Below, one piece after another: positions 62,001 through 64,000 of a stretch of DNA of 64,000 nt. The DNA lies in the NCBI GenBank assembly GCA_902769535.1, contig CACXPH010000006.1, positions 62,001-126,000 of the forward strand, read 5' to 3'. A model generated the notes under the pieces. It searched no databases. It saw only the letters and a program-made list of their open reading frames with translations, and was not told the origin of the DNA. The stretch comes from an uncultured Bacteroidales bacterium (GTDB lineage Bacteria; Bacteroidota; Bacteroidia; Bacteroidales; Paludibacteraceae). Within the stretch, counting starts at the first letter, position 1; each line of letters begins with the position of its first letter. The translations under genes were made by a program, and so were the position numbers.

Positions 62001-63251
62001 GACTACGATTACTACTGGATGATTACTCCGACTATCTCGCTCGACGAGACCAAGCCGGCTCACCTCACCTTCGACATGTTCTTGACAGGTGCTTCGGCTA
62101 CTTCTACCGTGGCTGCTATTCCGGCTTCGGAGGCAAGTATGGCCGATGACTACATCTTCATGATTGCCCTGTCTGAGGATGGCGGTAAGACCTGGAAGAA
62201 GGAGAACATCCTCGGTATCTGGAACAATACGCTGCCGGAAGGCAACCAGCTCCGTGACATTCCGTTTGCTCCGGCGAACATGCGTTACGATCTGAGCAAG
62301 TATGCCGGCAAGAACATCCGTATTGCGTTCTACCGCGAGGCAGATACCTATAAGGGTACGTCGCCGTATAGCTGTGCAGTACACTTGGATGACATCCGTG
62401 TCAACTACTTCGATGTAGTTGAGGGTGAAGCTCAGGCTTGCCAGTACGAGGATGTTGATAAACTCGGCTTCTATATCGATGGTGATAAGGCTGAGGCCGG
62501 TGAGCAGACGCTCAAACGTATTGAGAAGGCATATGACTTCGATGCGAATACCAAGGGCTATCGTGATAGCATCTTCGTGCTGAACGTTGAGTACATGCCG
62601 GTAGAGGAGACCTTCGTAACAGATACTATCTGCGAGGGTGAGACCTATACGGACATCAACTTCAACGGCAAGGATCGTACGGGTGTTTACCGTCGTAAAC
62701 TCCAGTCGGTTGAGCACTGCGATAGTTTGGTAACCCTCAACCTGTATGTCATCCCGCGTGCATATGCAGAGGATATGATTGTTACCATCTGTCAAGGCGA
62801 AACCTACACGTGGAATGGTGTTGAGTACAATCGTGCCGGTCTCTACGGCGACACTGCGGTTTCTGCAGCAGGTTGCGATAGTATCACGCAACTGATCATC
62901 CGCTACTATGCGGACGAAGATACGCTGTATGATGCGATTCGCGTTGCGCTTGACGAGCTGCCGTACACCTATCAGAATGAGGCTCATCCGTATGTAAAGA
63001 ACCAGGCTCCGATCGTATTCGAAGCGGGTACTGCGAAGGGTGAGTACGTAGTAAAAGCATGGGTAGAGGGTGAGAACTGCGCAGCAGTACTCGTTCTTAC
63101 GGCCGAGATCTACGACTCGCACGAGGGTATCGATAACGTTACGTTCGGCGAAGGTGCTCGCAAGATTATCTTCCGCGACAACCTGTACATCATCTGTAAC
63201 GATGAGTGGTACAACGCTGCCGGTCAGAAGGTAAGCGATCCCCGCAAATAA
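53076..63251 (+). CDS. Giant modular secreted protein with jelly-roll and fibronectin-like repeats (3,391 aa)
   Basis: The start at 53076 gives a signal peptide MKKHLLMLFAVIVAATMSLK. About eleven beta-sandwich modules of the MAM/choice-of-anchor-J kind follow, each opening with an FE- or FD-containing segment (FENGIQDSVW, FEQKSGKTY, FESYSTGDY, FEGITTGTS, FNKYTASVK, FEQEEGWER, FELTDGWKV) and containing a variant of LIVGxMTDPxDxxTFVAIDT. Between them lie fibronectin-III-like units with TVSWDKS- or ATLNWAAK-type strands and a YYVYVRTxC end. Near residue 3160 two short repeats with CEGETYT/CQGETYT and HCDSL/GCDSI resemble gliding-adhesin motifs. The end (RDNLYIICNDEWYNAAG) looks like a T9SS sorting tail. 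Likely a surface adhesin or matrix protein; ligand unknown. Confidence 0.85.
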   Translation: MKKHLLMLFAVIVAATMSLKAQTIVINDGFENGIQDSVWTQEFVLGNHPWAVEGADEDLQWPATVLEGSKRAYLRNTSGETQGYITRLVSKVMDLRPEVVYQAELTFWYANPKWTADRDTLRVLYRTSAKAAWKKLAEYSTASANWQKVKLELPEVNETYQIAFEGTDNLGRGIVLDGVLVRSAPECTVPHDIAITNKGAGVVNIAWNASWDANFFDLVVSKNVINPDTVDMIPDSTGVIAFHQQVSGLQQNYDVELVSGEYYYIYLRSICEMENSLWNSEDPNQGQYRFRVKATKNIPYSYGFDMPYEPGTLRRDLEWTWGNNTGNFNPFINVNTEKKDLGTYSHSATTCAVFTGANNLTTAIPAHKYAYVATPALADTTNANFALNQCRVRFWGTVAGYQGRSYAHSLIVGAMTDPEDITTFVAIDTVSVWGTSTFEEFVVDLSSYQGTGNYLAFMSAFETQNIFYLDDITVEYNNDGLQKPTAISVNPRDNKSVIISWKGNSPTYNVLITNAEVDPANPEKSAIVETMTVFTNRYISDVLEADHSWNRPYYVYVQAVNEDKTSAWSYRYPFVTIANKKAVPFTIDFEQKSGKTYTIGDLGVQYPVEIGIFSNDPEYPHLVSANPHAGSSCMTLTKDWGNDSWITLPPVDSLQTKQVTFYLSGSSTPTQAFATIGVMTNPMDINTFIPVADCKVASSGYTTAYANFANYNGPQGVIAIVWSDVDGGKQTINYIDDITVDKIAQCLPPVNIQTAAESDTVTVSWDKSNASTWEFVLSANQIDNNKLEKLTFDSISRLDGVVYADTIEWMDPFNDPTFGFGELTYNTPYYIYVRTLCGEEKTWWVQGSFTTPCPNEFQIPFSENFESYSTGDYSAGFACWQVAEYGTGTGYPKILKPSSGAQDGNMLELWSTSTTHRNVAVLPNLAGDMTKMMLSFDARSYGTSTKSVLYVGSMGNINDWTSFVAIDTIYMDGGNEFTKVRLDLADYTLAYNNIAFSSGLGDNLEMNSDIYIDNIVVKPNTCIEAWNFEATDIQMSSIDIKWSGKSTGDQWNVKVMQDTIVVIADTLVTGKAFHAEGLKAVTNYTFYVQPVCDTIWNSASYRTSCVKLDPTKPNKEDFEGITTGTSYNAAYQIPCWTSGNRVANASTSYLPYVYKGATYASSGTNTYRVNESSSYAPAYVASPEIDIENMKDLAVTFNVHSSTSYYFVFGVMSDPEDLSTFVAIDSVKGTGKSVQFTYDLSEYESIIPASAKYCAWRGRYAAADLFYLDDVSILKMTCPLPKPSYSGLTAEQVRISGGLRTDDDWILLAVDTATFTADQLSLLNVDSLVHNDSLWQAHVVYYDTIDIRNQLVTGLKEQTDYYVAVATVCEDGLSAWQIITFKTPCLAITPEAMGTITFAKEDGYVTGSGATRYLPCWTTGNKSGNASATSTYIPYVTAGSATSAYSHNGKNYLYLYSYVPSSGTAYDGSYAIMPELNVDDIAKYQVNFWARTTSSTTAAYRDELIVGIVTDPSDLNTFVVVDTVKLSHKAYEPFTVSIENYQGDYMGRKGRYIMFMTETGSSVGTLAYGYAYLSEISVEKIPTCRPVKAFAVDSVTENSAIISWTGYTDSYRMLVSDTEVEDADKATYEWLMDSVVNHADSVLIEGLKPATSYYVYVQGICGVGDSTSISMSYAGFMTECPLTTGYPVPLKEDFNKYTASVKAWTCWDFGEYATGTGYPMTYKPTSGAQDGYMLELWSTSTTHRNAVIMPKVQGNLSDYMLSFDCRPYNATVTAVLFVGTMSDIENDSTFVPFDTIMIATGQEFTHRDYLLADYNLAHDRIAFSSGLGETLIQASDVCIDNVRIGMPPSCYAPTLEAGATTITTAEVIITPAKEGNNKWELAVIADSIYSKTGFDAEAYLDSLDNPILADSVNFIISGLDTATVYYVYARTICGGEDGNSEWSAQPVKARTKYYYADNYFFGFEQEEGWERSPLSTSDSYIMHPAVEAGYVQLGSAITSYSYLPHALITTSSGYNYGYGPSDWSQGKTGIRWNATSSYYGQYVIMPALNEAKDRSFEFKFRNGYTYPKGDSLVISTPSDISIEIGTVDKFKGMETYQKLATISMAKLPTDVALKESNDWLWRSYTLDLDSATIADKQIVFFQAEKPTASNYPYIDNVKMDAPKGFGLVSLDKIQAEATKATVSWENLGGPWNLYILNANGDTLKRYENLTATSQEVTGLSPKTKYKAVLTAANAPKGTKYYTADSREFNTPCMPMEADVNGEFFWNFDDPYDWEQNDVLGNVAADTAYMKPSCFTVGTTYVGTQSNGYQWLLQWKGYDYYSTLATYTTTGTYAHHEIGYGDSRGSLRVYTSSTYCNDDVKNYIVLPELNCDLDTMMIEFYGRPFANRDETYSTATQRGQVISTSYLGSHSLVIGTLTDPKDFSTLEVIDTLVYAVPAGLSTSTKVSTDPTGNRYWQKMQLPLAGTNGKYIVMFQPACNATAIFFVDNLKVAPVGDNLFAPSGTSTSNVTATSATFNWTAKHPAIQTIVVVTDQDGAEEILRDTVAGNVMTYTVDTLQPATGYVWYVYQTNGSVETSHAGNVQFYTECVAIASDYATGFELTDGWKVVPGASSDTYKQTMCWTYGNAGTTTSWSSSFPYNYVNGTTLYAHKGAYAAKLYAYTTTLQTYIAMPAIDDVTAYDTLQVNFWIRPAYASASTGKISMQYTLGSTAATKEYYYSKAVIVGTMTDPNDASTFVAIDTVNYNGTLATTDVVNEANDFLFQPKKVVLAGAQGKYIAFMATLYAKGETRKSTYDHIWIDDISLTPVQRCEAPVQETMTATEVGAHKATLNWAAKESAASYVLQVSTDYTFTEDTAFVYNDTVKSNTFTVTGLKAYEDYVWRVRTICADDLGESEFSMNANFTTAREPFFVETFGAANLDADWLFATNPAITVIDSTDVELTGANSTSYGWRRTNVGTNNYHYAALFYSSSSTTTVDYDYYWMITPTISLDETKPAHLTFDMFLTGASATSTVAAIPASEASMADDYIFMIALSEDGGKTWKKENILGIWNNTLPEGNQLRDIPFAPANMRYDLSKYAGKNIRIAFYREADTYKGTSPYSCAVHLDDIRVNYFDVVEGEAQACQYEDVDKLGFYIDGDKAEAGEQTLKRIEKAYDFDANTKGYRDSIFVLNVEYMPVEETFVTDTICEGETYTDINFNGKDRTGVYRRKLQSVEHCDSLVTLNLYVIPRAYAEDMIVTICQGETYTWNGVEYNRAGLYGDTAVSAAGCDSITQLIIRYYADEDTLYDAIRVALDELPYTYQNEAHPYVKNQAPIVFEAGTAKGEYVVKAWVEGENCAAVLVLTAEIYDSHEGIDNVTFGEGARKIIFRDNLYIICNDEWYNAAGQKVSDPRK

Positions 63252-63252
63252 G

Positions 63253-63268
63253 TTCTGATTAATCAGAA
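63253..63268. repeat. Perfect 16-bp palindrome after the giant gene
   Basis: TTCTGATT followed by AATCAGAA, two bases after the stop. It could bind a dimeric protein or add to the 3' structure of the transcript. Confidence 0.5.
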
Positions 63269-63274
63269 TAATTC

Positions 63275-63308
63275 ACAGAAAGGGCTGCCTTCGGGTAGCC
63301 CTTTCTGT
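63275..63308 (+). terminator. Strong terminator after the giant gene
   Basis: ACAGAAAGGGCT (63275-63286) pairs with AGCCCTTTCTGT (63297-63308) around a CC-TTC-GG tip. Confidence 0.8.
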
Positions 63309-63316
63309 TGATACCT

Positions 63317-63360
63317 TATCGTATGTTTATCGTATGTATATCGTATGTTTATCGTATGTT
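63317..63360 (+). repeat. 11-bp tandem array
   Basis: TATCGTATGTT, TATCGTATGTA, TATCGTATGTT, TATCGTATGTT: four units, 44 bases. It lies between the terminator of the giant gene and the promoter of the next. The rest of 63361-63437 is A-rich with no gene seen. Confidence 0.85.
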
Positions 63361-63437
63361 TGTCCTTATCAGAAATTGGACAAAAAGAAAGAAATCCGTT
63401 GCAAAAAGAAGAAAAAAAGACGAAAAAGGCGCAAAAA

Positions 63438-63469
63438 CTTGCACAAATGGGATTTTTTTTGTACCTTTG
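63438..63469 (+). promoter_or_regulatory. Promoter for the gene at 63504
   Basis: CTTG at 63438-63441, 20-base spacer, TACCTTTG at 63462-63469. Confidence 0.8.
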
Positions 63470-63503
63470 CCGCCCGAATGTAATATTATATCATAGTTAG
63501 TCT

Positions 63504-64000
63504 GTGAAAAGAACTATCACTATAGGATTATTGGCGCTTGTATGCCTATGCGCGAGCGCACATACCAAACTCACTCCGGAGTTGGTTTCGTTCATATCGC
63601 TGCATGGCGATGTAGGTTATTCTGCCTTGCTTCATACGATGCCGGATCAGAAGACGGCTTCCGGCTTCACTCCTACGATTGGAGCAGACTACCGTGTGTA
63701 TTATAACAATTTCCTTTTCTCCTTCGGTGTAGAGGCGATGTACCAGGTCAATACCTTTGCTGTCAGTCCGTTTAATGACACGATCCCTATGCTCGATACG
63801 GAGGGGAATGAATTCCGGATGATCGCGCAGGTGGACAAGCCTCGTGATTTGACGCATATGCTCAATATCAATATTCCTATTCTGTTCGGAGGAGAGTGGG
63901 GGCGGTTCTATTTCATGGTCGGACCGAAAGTGTCGCTCAATATCTACGGTGCCGGCTCTTCAACCGCTACCTTTGAGACCTATGCGGATTATACCCGCGC
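63504..64000 (+). CDS. Outer-membrane beta-barrel protein, 5' part (cut by window end)
   Basis: The frame starts with GTG at 63504, about 30 bases after the promoter; no ATG lies before the signal peptide. The N-terminus reads VKRTITIGLLALVCLCASAH, a signal peptide, followed by barrel-like strands: GFTPTIGADYRVYYNNFLFS, NINIPILFGGEWGRFYFMVG, TFETYADYTR. The order and the last segment (IPxLxGxxxxxFYxxxGxKxxxN) parallel the protein at 48116-49234, so the two are probably paralogues. The 3' end is outside the window. Confidence 0.75.
   Translation, partial: MKRTITIGLLALVCLCASAHTKLTPELVSFISLHGDVGYSALLHTMPDQKTASGFTPTIGADYRVYYNNFLFSFGVEAMYQVNTFAVSPFNDTIPMLDTEGNEFRMIAQVDKPRDLTHMLNINIPILFGGEWGRFYFMVGPKVSLNIYGAGSSTATFETYADYTR

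Noticed and set aside
12028..63360. CRISPR arrays as an explanation for the tandem repeats
   Set aside because: Units are 7-11 bases with no spacers between them and no cas genes are present.

Overview
The window looks like a chromosome segment of an uncultured gut or rumen Bacteroidales bacterium. The grounds are Bacteroidota-type promoters (TTTG/CTTG, about 20 bp, TAnnTTTG) in front of almost every transcription unit, a SusC/SusD polysaccharide-utilisation locus, a fused SecDF, a GldJ/GldK-type lipoprotein of the type IX secretion system (T9SS), T9SS-like C-terminal tails, and weak Shine-Dalgarno sequences.

Layout. 1-5 kb: AT-richer accessory island with a FISUMP-like fragment, five lipoproteins (one with a HExxH zinc-protease motif), three copies of a short coding tail, and the remnant of a sorting domain. 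5-9 kb: xseB (missed by length-limited ORF calling), a polyprenyl-phosphate sugar transferase, tsaC, and a frameshifted PEP carboxykinase. 9-12 kb: operon of a lipoprotein, a TPR-membrane-HTH protein and a secreted protein. 12-26 kb: housekeeping genes (secDF, clpX, a DUF4270 lipoprotein, starch-synthase-like protein, panC, pdxB, a metallopeptidase, proS, tRNA-Met with a scrambled partial copy). 25.7-39.9 kb: a leftward eight-gene cellulose/beta-glucan locus (GH94, GH5, SusC, SusD, surface binding lipoprotein, GPH symporter, GH9, cellobiose 2-epimerase) with a divergent AraC-type regulator. 41-46 kb: compact operon iorA-iorB-aminotransferase-CoA transferase, which fits aromatic amino acid to arylacetate conversion, or the reverse. 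46-53 kb: metG, an outer-membrane protein, cdaA, folP, gldJ-like, gcvH. 53-63 kb: one gene for a roughly 3,390-residue secreted protein of alternating jelly-roll and fibronectin-like modules. The right edge cuts another outer-membrane protein.

The feature that ordinary gene calls do not explain is a set of more than a dozen short tandem arrays, mostly exactly 7 bp in period and about 28-42 bp long, with 8-bp and 11-bp versions. They fill intercistronic gaps and 5' leaders, sometimes carrying stop or start codons, and also sit in frame inside enzymes (pdxB, GH9, GH94, iorA). Words differ from site to site but period and length are shared, and where a word recurs it has the same orientation relative to transcription. 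A second small element, with two hairpins joined by a conserved spacer, occurs twice: once inside the tRNA-Met remnant and once between iorA and iorB.
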